Of a stretch of 64,000 nucleotides of DNA, positions 8,682 to 19,795 are shown one piece after another (position 1 is the first letter of the stretch; each line of letters begins with the position of its first letter). Location of the stretch: contig SWDT01000257.1 of assembly GCA_009193035.1 (NCBI GenBank), forward strand, positions 1 through 64,000, in the 5' to 3' direction. A program made the position numbers and the translations under genes. Source of the DNA: Halicephalobus mephisto. Its lineage: Eukaryota > Nematoda > Chromadorea > Rhabditida > Panagrolaimidae. The notes below the pieces were generated by a model. The model had not been told where the DNA came from. It searched no databases and saw nothing but the letters and a program-made list of their open reading frames with translations.

Positions 8682-11583
8682 TTATTTTTTAAAATTTTTT
8701 ACATTTTTTGAATCATTGTAAAATCCAAAATTTGATTTTGTAAATTCCATTTCTTGTCTGGAAAAATGCCTCTGGACATGGAGATATCTGGGATTTTCTT
8801 CATTATCGAAATCCAAATTTAGTGACTGGATCCCAAGTTCATCAAGACAAAAACATAGATTTTTTTTATCCGACCAGCAATTTACTAATTGATTACGGTA
8901 TTTTTCAGAAATTAATTTTACAGCTTTTTTGTTGAGAATCAAGGCCATCGATGAACGTGATGATGAACACTGGAATGTCATAATATTATAAAAATGAAAA
9001 ATAAAATCTCCAAAAAATGGTCCCGACTGGAAAGTTCTAAGTTTTCATGTCGGGACCCAAAAGTACAAAATTTTATAAAAATATAACTATAATTATAATA
9101 ATAAGAATATTAGTACAAAGCAAAAATCCCCATAAAATGATCTCAACAAGAAAACTCTTAAAAATCACATCATTACTGGTAAATCGATGTATTAACTAAT
9201 TATGGCATAAGAAAGTCAAGTCTAGAAAAGAAGTACTCTACGTGTTAGATAGTGGGGATACTGTACACGACAGATAGAGTGTGAACTAGTTATTTAATAT
9301 ATGATTATTGTGTTTATTCTTAGTTATATCGGTGCATTAACTAATTATGGCATAAGAAAGTCAAGTCTAGAAAAGAAGTACTCTACGTGTTAGATAGTGG
9401 GGATACTGTACATGACAGACCGAATGCTAACTAGTTAATTAATATATGATTATTGTGTTTATTCTTAGTTATATCGGTGTATTAACTAATTATGGCATAA
9501 GAAAGTCAAGTCTAGAAAAGAAGTACTCTATGTGTTAGATAGTGGGGATACTGTACATGACAGATGGAGTGTGAACTAGTTATTTAATATATGATTATTG
9601 TGTTTATTCTTAGTTATATCGGTGCATTAACTAATTATGGCATAAGAAAGTCAAGTCTAGAAAAGAAGTACTCTATGTGTTAGATAGTGGGGATACTGTA
9701 CATGACAGACCGAATGCTAACTAGTTAATTACTGTTACTATTGTGTTTAATTTTATTAATGTTCGGATAAATAGGAAATTCTCACATCCCTCACACCACC
9801 ACTCTGGTTCACAGAGATCTAAAAATTACAGTATTTCATCGAAAATTATCTGGTTTTTTAAATAAATAAAATCCTCACTCCGTTTAATACAGAATAAATC
9901 GGTTTAAGATTTGCAGTAGGCAGATCTTTGACAATGTTGCTGACGATCACGTAGGTAGAGTCGAAAGTAAACAGATAATAATCAAATTTCTGAGCACTTT
10001 GAACGGAGAATACCCATCTACATAACCAGCTGAAAATATTTTTTTTAAATTCAAAAAAGTTCAAAAAATTAAAAAAAATTAGAAATTTTTAAAAATCGAA
10101 AAAATAAAAAAATTTGGAAAATTTAGAAAATTTAAAATATTTTTAAAAAATTGAAAAACTAAAAAAAATTAAATTTGGAAAATTAAAAATATTTAAACAT
10201 TTAAAATTTAAAACAATTTAAAATTTTCTTAAAATTTAAAAATAAATATACTTGACAAGTGAACCATGTTTTTTTACAAATTCGCCTCCGGGGATTCTGA
10301 TGGTTTCATTTGCGTCTGAAAATGACGAAAAAAATTGATGAGCATCTATCCGCTTCAACCAGGAAGTTTTCATGTTGTGTACCTGATAATCATATTATTA
10401 TAAAATTAAAAACCAGAATTTTTACAGAAATGGTCCCGACACGAAAATTTGGAACTTTCCAGTCGAGATCCAAAAGTAGAGAATTTAGTATTTGTATAAT
10501 TTTGGAAAAATTCAATCTTATTTGTATTCTTAAAAAATTAGAAAAGTAAAATATTCCACGAAATGGTCTCGACAGGAAAGTTTTAAATTTTCGTGTCGAG
10601 ATCCAAAAGTAAGGAATTTAGTATTTGTATAATTTTGGAGAAATTCACTCATATTTGTACTTTAAAAAATCAGAAAAGTAAAATATTTCACAAAATGGTC
10701 CCGATACGAAAATTTGGAACTTTCCAGTTGGGACCCAAAACTTAGAAAATTGAGTTTTTATGATTCTGAAAAAATCTAACCATAATTGTACTGTTATAAA
10801 AAACCAAAAAATAAAGTTTTTTACAAGTTTATCAACACACTAAATTTTAGTAGTTTTTAGAAATCAAGAAAACTTGAGATTTCGAAATTTATTTATTAGA
10901 ATCAACTCATCTTTAAGTAGATTTAAAAGGTTCGAAATTACAGTATATAAGAATATTTTATCCTATATTAACTTTTTTAAAATTAATTTTGATATATGAA
11001 GTTTTCGATAAACATACTAAAAATTTGATTTTTTATATCCTCCTTCAATGAATCTAAAACTTTCTAAATTACGGTATATAGAATATTTTATCCTATATTA
11101 ACTTCTCATATATGAAAATTAAGTTTAAACTTTTCGATAAACGTCTTAAAAATTCGATTTTTTATATCTTCCTTCAATGGATTTATAATTTTCTAAATTA
11201 CGGTATATAAGAACATTTTATCTTATATTAACTTTTTAAAATTAATTTTGATATTTGAAATTTTTGACAGACGTTTTCAAAGTCATGATTACCCCTACAG
11301 TACCCAACTGGAAAGTAATTATTTTATTTACTAAGAAAGAAAATAAATTATTAATTTTTTAAATAAGAAAATTATTAAACATATTCGAGTTTAAACTTAC
11401 GACTTCCGGAAGTACGTTTTTTTGCCGAATTATGGCCCCGAAAATTGAAGGTTTAAATTTTACAGTATACTGTAAATTTTTTGTTGTTTTTCTTTTTCCG
11501 GAATAAATATGAAATATAAATATTACTGTAATAAACAAAACGATAGATTTATTTAAATAAGAAATTCGGAATTTTCTGAACAT
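8682..11583 (-). CDS. C1GALT1/Fringe-type glycosyltransferase homologue, probable pseudoenzyme
   Basis: Five minus-strand exons: 11401-11583, 10252-10382, 9879-10029, 9795-9818 (a 24-base microexon) and 8682-8969. Phases agree throughout, giving 258 residues. The first ATG (11583) begins a type II topology: MFRKFRISYLNKS, then a membrane anchor (IVLFITVIFIFHIY), then a lumenal domain. Family hallmarks occur in order: VHNMKTSWLKRI (cf. HVKATWAQRC), HQFFSSF (FMSS), FDSTYVIVSNI (DDDTYVI), LKPIYSVLNG, NQSGG plus MALILNKKA (SGGAGYVLSKEA). C1GALT1 adds galactose to Tn antigen in the Golgi (GT31). Here the DDD metal site reads FDS and the usual ED pair before the LG motif reads KN, so catalysis is doubtful. 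The C-terminus is shorter than in vertebrate C1GALT1 (363 residues). The open frame continues upstream of the ATG to 11688 without another ATG. Repeats fill introns 1 and 4. The homology call is fairly firm; the loss of activity is inferred. Confidence 0.8.
9183..9755. repeat. 145-bp satellite, 4 near-identical copies, in the last intron
   Basis: The marker ATTAACTAATTATGGCATAA starts at 9191, 9336, 9481 and 9626, an exact 145-base period. Copies differ at only a few bases. Each also carries AAGTACTCTA, GATAGTGGGGATACTGTACA and CTAGTTA..TAATATATGATT. It lies inside the intron between exons 4 and 5 of the glycosyltransferase-like gene. High identity indicates recent expansion. Confidence 0.92.
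10430..10830. repeat. GGTCC/GGACC hairpin repeats, about 130 bp unit, 3 copies
   Basis: Each unit has AAATGGTCCCGACACGAAA then TTTCCAGTCGGGACC-like sequence, which pairs into a hairpin of about 40 bases. This is followed by AAAAGTA..GAATTTAGTATTTG and an A+T linker. It lies in intron 1 of the glycosyltransferase-like gene, and an isolated copy is at about 9018-9060. The family is dispersed through the window. Confidence 0.85.
10880..11300 (-). repeat. Composite repeat fragment, TACGGTATATA units
   Basis: Three tandem units share TTCAATG.ATCTA, TCTAAATTACGGTATATA and TTTTCGATAAAC. They are reverse-oriented copies of the unit found at 13320, 20330, 21960 and 25380. It lies in intron 1 of the glycosyltransferase-like gene. 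Confidence 0.75.
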
Positions 11584-11714
11584 AATGAAAAATTTCCAAA
11601 GACCAAACGCCTTCCGAAACAGTCGAAATTTGGCGACTTTGATGATGACCTCAATTGATCTCCTTTCCTCTTTTTCTTCTTTGTTCAATAATCATACTAT
11701 TGTATAAAAAATAA

Positions 11715-12030
11715 AATTTTCACAAAATGGTCTTGACAAGAAATTTTAAAACTTTCCAATCGGGACCAAAAAGTATAAAATTCAGCTTTTTTGTGACTTA
11801 ATCAAGATATAACTGAAACTACACTAATAAAAAATAAAACTTCTAGAAAATGGTCTCGACAAGAAATTTTAAAACTTTCCAACCGGGACCAAAAAGTGGA
11901 AAATTCAGTTTTTTTGTGACTTAATCAAGATATAACTGAAACTACACTAATAAAAAATAAAATTTTCACGAAATGGTCTCGACAAGAAATTTTAAAACTT
12001 TCCAACCGGGACCAAAAAGTGGAAAATTTG
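11715..12030. repeat. GGTCTCGAC hairpin repeats, 3 tandem copies
   Basis: Three copies of a roughly 123-base unit: AAATGGTCTCGACAAGAAAT, AAAACTTTCCAACCGGGACC, AAAAAGTGGAAAATTCAGTT and CTTAATCAAGATATAACTG. They sit between the Toll-like stop codon and the start of the glycosyltransferase-like gene, about 580 bases apart on the same strand. That gap is longer than usual for a nematode operon. Confidence 0.85.
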
Positions 12031-12135
12031 ACTTTTACGTAGTTTTTAAAAATATAATCATAATTATGGTATTATAAAATTAAGAATAAAAATTTAAAAA
12101 ATTGCCCTGATGCGAATTCTTAAGATTTTATAATT

Positions 12136-12141
12136 TTTATT
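12136..12141 (-). promoter_or_regulatory. Poly(A) signal AATAAA of the Toll-like gene
   Basis: A minus-strand AATAAA lies 22 bases beyond the stop codon at 12163. The distance is short but acceptable for nematodes. Confidence 0.5.
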
Positions 12142-12162
12142 CAATTTTTTTCAACAATTAAA

Positions 12163-15100
12163 CTATCGACGGTTGTTTAACGGGATTTCTTCATCTTGAG
12201 ATGGAACATGGACTTTTTGGGAGTTGTAACGGCCAGGACGGATCAAACTGAAAAAAGTTAATTTTATAATTTTTAAAATAATATAATTGAACTTTTCCAA
12301 AATTATACAAATACTAAATTCCTTACTTTTGAATCTCGACACGAAAATTTAAAACTTTCCTGTCGGGACCATTTTGTGGAATATTTTACTTTTCTAATTT
12401 TTTAAGAATACAAATATGAGTGAATTTCTTCAAAATTATACAAATACTGAATTCTCTACTTTTGGGTCCCAACTGGAAAGTTCCAAATTTTCGTTTCGGG
12501 ATCATTTCGTGGAATATTTTACTTTTTTTAGTTTTTTAAGAATAAAAATAAGATTAAATTTTTCCAAAACCACACAAATACTAAATTTTGTACTTTTAGG
12601 TCTCGATTGGAAAAGTTTGGAAATTCGTGTCGGGACCATTTCGTGGAATATTTTTTTTTTTTTTAAATTTGATTTTTAATTCTAAATCTTACCGGTAATA
12701 TACGGTGGAAGCGATGGCGCAGATGAGAGCTACAACGACAAAAAGAAGAAAAACGATCAAAACGGAGAAAAGGATATGAGAATCGAAGTCTTTTCTGGGG
12801 GCCGGAGTCGTGTGTTCCTTGGATATCGTCCTGATGGCTTTACTATTTGGCGCAAAATTAATAAAAAAATCTTCATCAGAAAATTTTTCTTCATCTGATT
12901 CTGAAGTCGAAATCGGGACTTCTACCGGCTTCAAAGTCATGGAAGGTTCTGTCAGGGGATATTTGGATTTCGGCGGTTTTGTAGGAATATCATAAGAAGA
13001 AAATTCAGAAATTTTCAAAGTTGTTTTTTTATTTTTTTCTTCAATTTCCTCGTCTTTTTCCAATTTTGCATCTTCTTCGATGTAGTCGTCATCGGTTCCT
13101 TCTGTGGTTGCTTTTGAGGATACTGTAGAGTCTACTGTAGAGTCTACTGTAGAGTCTACTGTAGGTTCTTCTTCCGGACAGATTGTCTCCGGATGAGATG
13201 GGAATGTCCTGTCGATAGAGATGAAGCCGTGGATGGGATTTGTGCACATGACTTGATTCAAGTCGGAAATCTGAAAGTAAAATAACTTTTAAAAACCAAA
13301 TTATTACTTAGGGTACTGTAGCATTAATTATAATTTTAGCGTATCTATAAAGATTCCATATATGAAAATTAAGTTTAAAAAGTAGATACAGAGTCAAATA
13401 CTCTATATACCGTAATTTAGAAAGTCCTAGATCCATTGAAGGAGGATACATAAGAAATTTTATTTCTAGTATGTTTATCGAAAAGTTCATATATGAAAAT
13501 TAATTTTAAAAAGTTAATATAGGATAAAATATTCTACATATCGTAATTTAGGACACCCTAAATCTAAGAAGAGTAGTTTGGGAAATATTGATTTCGAAAT
13601 GATCTGAAGCTGGGAATTGCAGACCAGCTTCGTTTTGAAAACTCCCGAAAATCCGCACAGGACCACTTCGTAATCAAATTTACTTTTCAGTTCCCAAATA
13701 ATCAAATTATCAGTATTCGTCTACGAAATAATATAAACACTAAATTCCGTACTTTTCGGTCCCGAGTGGAAAATTCAAAAATTCCTGTCAGGACCGTTTC
13801 GTGGTCAAATTTATTTTTTGTGTAATTTTTAATAATTTACTCACTTTTTGTTTATTTTCGTCTTTGAAAAGCCATTTTTGGAATGAAGTCTGGTTGTCGT
13901 CACAATGACACCCAAAATTGCTCCTGTTTCCGCCTACAGTAATTTTCTGGAACCTGTCGAATAATTCGAAAGTTTCATCAGGAAATTCCTCAAATTCATT
14001 ATTTTTTAATTGAAGAATTTTCAAATTTTTTAATCCTTTTAAATCTGATTTTTGAATAGTTTTTAGTCTGTTTGAAGACAGATCGAGTGTGGTTAACTTT
14101 GGAAATTGATCCAGTAAAGTCCGATTGAGGTAGGTAATACTACTGTCGGACAGGTTCAATAAAGTCAAATAAGGTTTATCTCCGAGCAGTGCTAATCCTT
14201 TATCTCGCCACATGGATCCGACGAGATGGAGCTCCGTCACGCCGTCCGGAACGTACCTCATTCTGTCCATCCGGACGTTGTGACAAGACACGACGTTCTG
14301 GCCCATCTGGAAATCCATTTTTTAGATTAATTAAAAAATTTAAAAAACTCGTTTTTTGTTTTATCAAAGTTCAAATTTTAAAACTGAAGTTTATATATCA
14401 AGGTTGAGCCTCAAATTTTAAATTCGAGATTTTTGTTAAAGTTAATAGTTAAAGTTTAAATTCAAAATCTGAGGTTTAAATTATCAAAGTTAATATTAAA
14501 AATTCGAAACCAGAATCTGACCATCAACTTTGATAATATAAAAATCAAAGTTAAAGATCTTTATCGAAATTGACGGCCTGAATTAGAGATCAAGCTTTTA
14601 CTATTCATTTTAATAAAACTCCAACTTCAAACTTTTACTATTAATTTTAATAATGTGAGTCCCTAAATTCGAATCAAATTAATTCTATTCAAAAATCGAA
14701 AAAATTCAACTTTGAACTTTGTCGATTAAATTCAAAAAATCGAAACTGATTCAAATTAGAAAAATCGAAATTGGTTAAAAATTAGAAAAATCGAAATCTG
14801 TTCAAAATTAGAAAAATCGAAATTTCTGATGTTTCCCTACCTTCTGAGCGTGGGCCCCGGCGCTTCCCCAGCATCGACATCCCGCAGGGCATAGTCTGTA
14901 ACAATTGCATTTTTCTTCGTACTTTTGGGAACAACAGTCACAGCCGTCCAGACAGTTAGAATCGTATTTGCAGAGGAATCCAGAAGTCAGATCAGCGTCA
15001 AGAAGGCTGAATTTCCGATGTTCGTCCAAAACGTGATCACATGTGACGTTGGTTATGTCCGCAATTATTGGAGAAGACTAAAATAATTTTTAATTTTTTT

Positions 15101-17124
15101 AAAAAAATAAAAAACAACTTTTGATTGAGGATGTAGAATCCAGTAATTTTCGCAAGTGCATTTGAGCGGATTTCCGGATAAGTAAAGCTGGACCCGGAAC
15201 TTTGTCCTGTTCACTTCCAAGGATTCTTCCGAGATTTCTGAAATGGAATTATTCCGGAGATCCAGAAGCGACAAAGAAGCCATGTGCTTGAAGGCCCCTT
15301 CTTGGATCTTCGAAATCCGATTATCGCTCAAATCCAGGACACTCAAGTGGGCCGGGAGCTGATTCACGGATCCAGAAGCCGCAATGTAGTCCAATTCATT
15401 CATGGATAAATCCAATCTTTTAAGATGTCTAAAATTCCAAATTTTCAATTTAAAAAAATTATCAAATTTAATTCAAAAAAAAAGAAATTTTAATTTTTTT
15501 AAAAATGTTAATTTTATTTTTTTTTAAATTATAAATTTCATTTTTTTTAATATTAATTTTTGATTTTTTTTAATTAGAAATTTATTTTTTAAAAAAATAG
15601 AAATTTTAATTTTTTAAATTATATTTTTTTTTTTAAATTATAAATTTTATTTTTTTTTTAAATATTAATTTTTAATTTTTTTTAAATTCTTACATGGCTG
15701 ATTCTGAAAATGAATGAAGAGTTTTTACTTTGTTGTTCCTCAAAGTCAGATCTGTCAAGTTTTTCGGCAATCTTCGAAAATCGACGTTTTCGATCAAATT
15801 GTTGCTGAACGAAACAACTTTTAATTTTCCGAGATTTGTCAAAACGTTCGACAAATAACTTATGGAATTGTTGCTGAGATCAAGTTGAAGTAAATTATTC
15901 AAAGAATACAATGCCTGCGGCTCTATCCTGAGTTTGTTCCCGGAGAGATCAAGGGACATGAGATTCGTCAAATGTTGGAAAGCATTGGCTGGGATTTCCG
16001 AGAGATCTGCGTTTTTTAAGATTAAACTGTACAAAAAATTCATTCCCTAAAAAAAAAGAAATTATTTAAAATTTACAAAAAAAAAATAATTTTCAAAATT
16101 AAAAAAAAATAATTTTCAAAATTTTAAAAAAATAATTTTCAAAATTTTAAAAAAATAAACATTTTAGAAAAAATAAAAAATTATTTTTAAAATTTTAAAA
16201 TTATTTAAAATTTGGAAAAAAAAATTTTGAAATAAGTTTTTTTGATTTTTAAAATATTTAAAATTGTTTTTTTAGTAAAAATTATTTTAAAATTTGAAGT
16301 TATTTTTTTAAATTTCTTACATAAAATAAATCATGTGGTAATTTGTCGATTTTACATCGATCTATTTCGAGACGATCCAAGAACCGTAATCTGGAGAAGA
16401 GTCCTGAAGACGGATTTGCGAGTTGTCCGAATTTCTGGCTGCATTTGATGGTTAAAGTCCTCACGGCATCGAAGTACCTTATAGACTCCAAATTTGTGGA
16501 ATTTATCTGAAAATTAAAAAAAAATTTTAAATTTTTAAATAAAAAAATTTTAAACTTTTAAATTTAAAAAATTTTAAACTTTTAAATTAAAAAAATTTAA
16601 ATTTTAAATAAAAAATTTTAAACTTTTAAATAAAAAAAATTTTAATTTTAAATAAAAAAATTTTAAACTTTAAATTAAAAAAAATTTTAAACTTTTAAAT
16701 TAAAAAAATTTAAATTTTAAATAAAAAATTTTAAACTTTAAATTAAAAAAAATTTTAAACTTTTAAATGAAAAAAATTTTTTAAATTTTAAATTGAAAAG
16801 AAAAATTATATAATTTTAAAAAGGAAAAAATAAAAATTTCTAATTTGAAATCCAAAAAATAATAATTTTATTTAATTTTAAATTTAAATGTTAAATTTAT
16901 TTTTTAAGTTCAATTTTGTTTTATTTTAAATTAAATGTGAATTTTTGTATTAAAAATTAATTTTAAAAATATTACGAAATCTATACCTGAGTCCACTTGC
17001 AGGTCAAGTGCATGATCCGGGACTTCTCTACTGGGTCTGGGTAACATTGGCACTGTTCTGGACACGTAAACTGAGCCTGAATTAGAGGAACCAATGAACC
17101 AAGCACAATCAGCCATAATCGCAT
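12163..17124 (-). CDS. Toll-type leucine-rich-repeat receptor lacking a TIR domain
   Basis: Eight minus-strand exons: 16987-17124, 16321-16506, 15694-16046, 15119-15428, 14841-15077, 13845-14306, 12693-13270 and 12163-12247. Splice phases all agree, giving 782 residues. Order: signal peptide (MRLWLIVLGSLVPLIQA), an N-terminal Cys cap (CPEQCQC), leucine-rich repeats (LMSLDLSGNKL, LLQLDLSNNSI, LSVLDLSDNRI), a C-terminal cap (KCTCENYW) and a Cys cluster, GCDCC...CNCYRLCPAGCRCW, characteristic of Toll ectodomains. A second repeat block follows (LTTLDLSSNRL, LKILQLKNNEF) with its own cap (NFGCHC), then an acidic Ser/Thr stalk with TVDS repeats, a membrane span (about residues 725-750) and a tail of about 30 residues ending PLNNRR. 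Toll receptors normally signal through a cytoplasmic TIR domain; none is present and a stop closes the tail, so this may be a decoy, co-receptor or adhesion protein (inference). The GTTGTT donor of exon 4 is weak. Confidence 0.88.
12320..12645. repeat. GGGACC hairpin repeats, inverted relative to 10430-10830
   Basis: Three units in the opposite orientation to the cluster in the neighbouring gene: TACTTTTGGGTCCCAACTGG, then TTCGTTTCGGGATCATTTCG, then a linker with TTTTTTAAGAATA. They fill the last intron of the Toll-like gene. With 10430-10830 they form a pair of inverted clusters about 2 kb apart. Confidence 0.8.
13320..13800 (+). repeat. Composite dispersed repeat, copy A
   Basis: Contains CATATATGAAAATTAAGTTT, CTATATACCGTAATTTAGAA and CCATTGAAGGAGGATA, then a unique-looking block (GAAGCTGGGAATTGCAGACC to CAGTATTCGTCTAC), then a GGTCCCGAGTGG...GTCAGGACC hairpin. 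The same order recurs at 20330-21030 and, inverted, at 25010-25610. It lies in the intron between exons 6 and 7 of the Toll-like gene. Open frames across it are therefore repeat-derived. Confidence 0.88.
14307..14840. other. Intron of the Toll-like gene, no separate gene
   Basis: A+T-rich with degenerate short repeats such as AAAATTAGAAAAATCGAAAT near its 3' end. The small plus-strand frames here are antisense to the neighbouring exon and unsupported. Confidence 0.6.
15429..16986. repeat. Low-complexity A+T runs in Toll-like introns
   Basis: 15450-15690, 16060-16310 and 16515-16800 are runs of TTTAAATT/AAAATTTT variants between exons. The last is a roughly 45-base degenerate tandem of TTTTAAACTTTTAAATTAAA. 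No coding signal apart from the exons at 15694-16046 and 16321-16506. Confidence 0.7.
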
Positions 17125-17999
17125 TCTAAATTTAAAAATTAAATAAAAGTAAACTTTTTTTATAAAATGATCTCGACGGGAAATTTCAGATACAAAAATC
17201 CGGAACACAAGTGTTACAAGACTCAAAATCCAGGATTCTGGAGGTTGAATTTTGATTTTTACTTCAGATTCAGAATCTACGAGTCTGAATACCTTGTTAA
17301 AGATACTTTTTGGTCGAATTTAAGAATATTTTTAAAATTCCAAAATCAGAATTGAAGGTTAGTTTTCAGAATTCAAAATTCTGATGGTCTACCTTTTAAT
17401 TCTGATTCCAGATTCAGAATCTACGGGTCTGAATACCTTGTTAGAGGTACTTTTTGGTCAAATTTAATCATAGAATCGGGACACAAAAGTCCGGTACACA
17501 AATGTCTAAAATATTTGTGCCTCATAATCAACTTCAGATACTTCTAAATTTGGACAATAAGCACTTCTAATAAGGTGCTCGAACCCGTGGATTCTGAATC
17601 TGAAGCCAGAATCCAGGATTCTGAAAATAAACTATCGATTCTGATTCCAGATTCAGAATCTACGAGTTTGATGACGTCATTATAGTTGTTTTTTAGCCAG
17701 ATTTAACTGCAGAATTGGAATATAGGTCCCTGGGAGAACTGTCTCAGCACGACAATAAAGCGATTTTTAAAAAAATTAAAAGGAAGTAAGACTGACTTGT
17801 AAAGTGCAGTTTGCACATCATAATTGTATATGATATGTCACATTATTATGCATAATATATTCGCAAGTACAAAAAATGACCAAGGACCGCCGGCATTGTT
17901 TTATTGACGACCTAATAGAATTTTTGATTTCAAAAAGTTTATTTCAATTTTCGACAAGATTCTGGGAGATTTTTGAGATCCCTAGAGGATTCCAGATGC
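17125..17999. other. Spacer upstream of the Toll-like gene with 3-copy repeat
   Basis: A segment containing GATTCAGAATCTACGAGTCT, then GAATACCTTGTTA and ACTTTTTGGTC, recurs near 17265, 17410 and 17645. Near 17810-17880 is a stretch with TTGCACATCATAATTG and CACATTATTATGCATAATAT that could be promoter sequence for the minus-strand gene; this is not demonstrated. Confidence 0.5.
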
Positions 18000-19030
18000 C
18001 TTCAGAATCCTCCAAAATTTTAATAAAATAAATTTAAATAAAAATTAAACAGTTATAAAAATTAGTAATAAACTTTTTTAACAAAATGGTCTTGACAAGA
18101 AATTTTTAAAATTTTCAAAACGAAAAAATTGAATTTGAAATATATTTTAAACATTAATAAAATTTCAGAATTTTTTACAACGTTTCAGAATCCTCCAAAA
18201 TTTTAATAAAAATAAACTTTTTTTAACAAAATGGTCTTGACGAGAAGTTTTAGAAATTTTTAAAACAAAAAAATGAATTTGAAATATATTTTAAACATTA
18301 ATAAAATTTTAAAATTTTTTATAACGTTTCAGAATCCTCCGAAATTTTAATAAAACTAAACTTTTTTTAACAAAATGGTCTTGACGAGAAATTTTTAAAA
18401 CGAAAAAAGTGAATTTAGAATATATTTTAAACATTAATAAAATTTCAGAATTTTTTATAACGCTTCAATAAATTCTAACAAAAATAAATTTTAAAAAAAT
18501 GGTCTCGACGAGAATGTTTGAAAAAAAATTTTTAAAAGTCCACGTTAGAATTTCAGTTTTCCGTGGAAGTTGGTTTGTAATTTTACACAATTTCAAAATC
18601 AATCATGTTGAAAAAAATTGAAAATAAACATCGTTACGAAATGGCCCTTACAGAAATGTTCAAAAATTTTTTTAAATATTCAAAATTTAAAATATTTTAA
18701 AATTAAATAAAAAATTTAAAAATTTACGAAATAATTTCGACAAAAATTTTAGAAATTACAGTAATCTGTGAATTTGGTTTTTTGGAAAAATTAAATTTTT
18801 TAATTTCGGAATTTTTAAAAATTAAACTTTTCTGAAAAATGGTCCTGACAGGAATTTTGGGATTTTCCACTCAGGACCGAAAAGTGCGAAACTTAATATT
18901 TATGTGATTTTCTAAATTCTAATTACGATTATGCTATTATAAAAAAATTAAAAATAAATTTCATCACGAAATGGTCCTGACAGGAATTTTTGAATTTTCC
19001 ACTCGGGACCGAAAAGTACGAAACTTAATG
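18000..19030. repeat. Hairpin repeat cluster, two subfamilies
   Basis: 18000-18520: about four copies of a roughly 125-base unit with GAATCCTCCAAAATTTTAAT, AACAAAATGGTCTTGACGAG and GAATTTGAAATATATTTTAA. 18630-19030: units with AAATGGTCCTGACAGGAATT, TTTTCCACTCGGGACCGAAA and GTACGAAACTTAA. Both belong to the dispersed hairpin family. Confidence 0.82.
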
Positions 19031-19635
19031 ATTTTCTTACTTTGTAGAGATAATTAGAATCATACTGTTAGAACAGTCAAAAATGAAAATTCTTACGAAA
19101 TGATCTCGACGCGATTTTTTGGAAATTTTTAGAAACTACAGTAACCTGAAGTTTCGATTTTTCAAGAATATTGGGAATTTATGAAAGTTCGAAATCAAAA
19201 GTTACTAAAGTGCACCTTGTTTGGATGGATTTGGAAGGTTCGATATCAGCGGTCCATATTACCGACTTTGAAAATCAAACTTTAAAGCCTAAATTCAGAC
19301 TTTTCGTGTTAAGATATGATTCATAAATTACTGTGATTCGAGAAATCCAAAAGTCCAATTTTACCAACTGAAATGAAAGAATACTTTACAGTAAGAAAAA
19401 TTCAGATGTGTCTTAACAAGAGAAATTAGAATTCCGATTTCGAAGTTTGACCATCGATTTCCATAATACTGTACTTCGTATCATCAAATTTGGAACTCAA
19501 ACTTTAAATCCAAATTTTAAGTTCTGTCAATTTAGATAAAACAACTTTTTGAAGTAAAAAAATTCATAAATACTGTATCGGCAAAAAGTCCAAATTCCGA
19601 CCTCGAACTCAGTTCAAAATTAGACAAAACGAAGC
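19031..19635. other. A+T-rich spacer, nothing coding
   Basis: Scattered sequence resembling the TTTTCGT..TAAGACA repeat common in this window. No splice-supported frame on either strand. Confidence 0.5.
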
Positions 19636-19795
19636 ACAGGGTACATGGGGTACATAGGGTATATGAGGTATATGGGGTACATAGGATATATAGGATATAT
19701 GGGATATATGGAATATATGGGTACATGGGGTACACAGAGTACATAAGGTGCATAAGGTACACAGAGTACATGGGTACATGGGGTACTTGACTTTT
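19636..19795. repeat. 10-bp microsatellite-like tandem (GGGTACATGG)n
   Basis: About sixteen imperfect units of GGGTACATGG, drifting to GGATATATGG in the middle. Antisense frames read as Tyr/Pro/Ile repeats and are not genes. Confidence 0.92.

Noticed and set aside
11584..11688. Upstream extension of the glycosyltransferase-like first exon
   Set aside because: The open frame begins with TTG rather than ATG, and the ATG at 11583 gives a proper short cytoplasmic tail before the membrane anchor.
13514..13705. 63-codon minus frame that might be an extra Toll-like exon
   Set aside because: Lies in composite repeat copy A. The same sequence recurs at 20.7 and 25.3 kb, and the exon is not needed for phase continuity.
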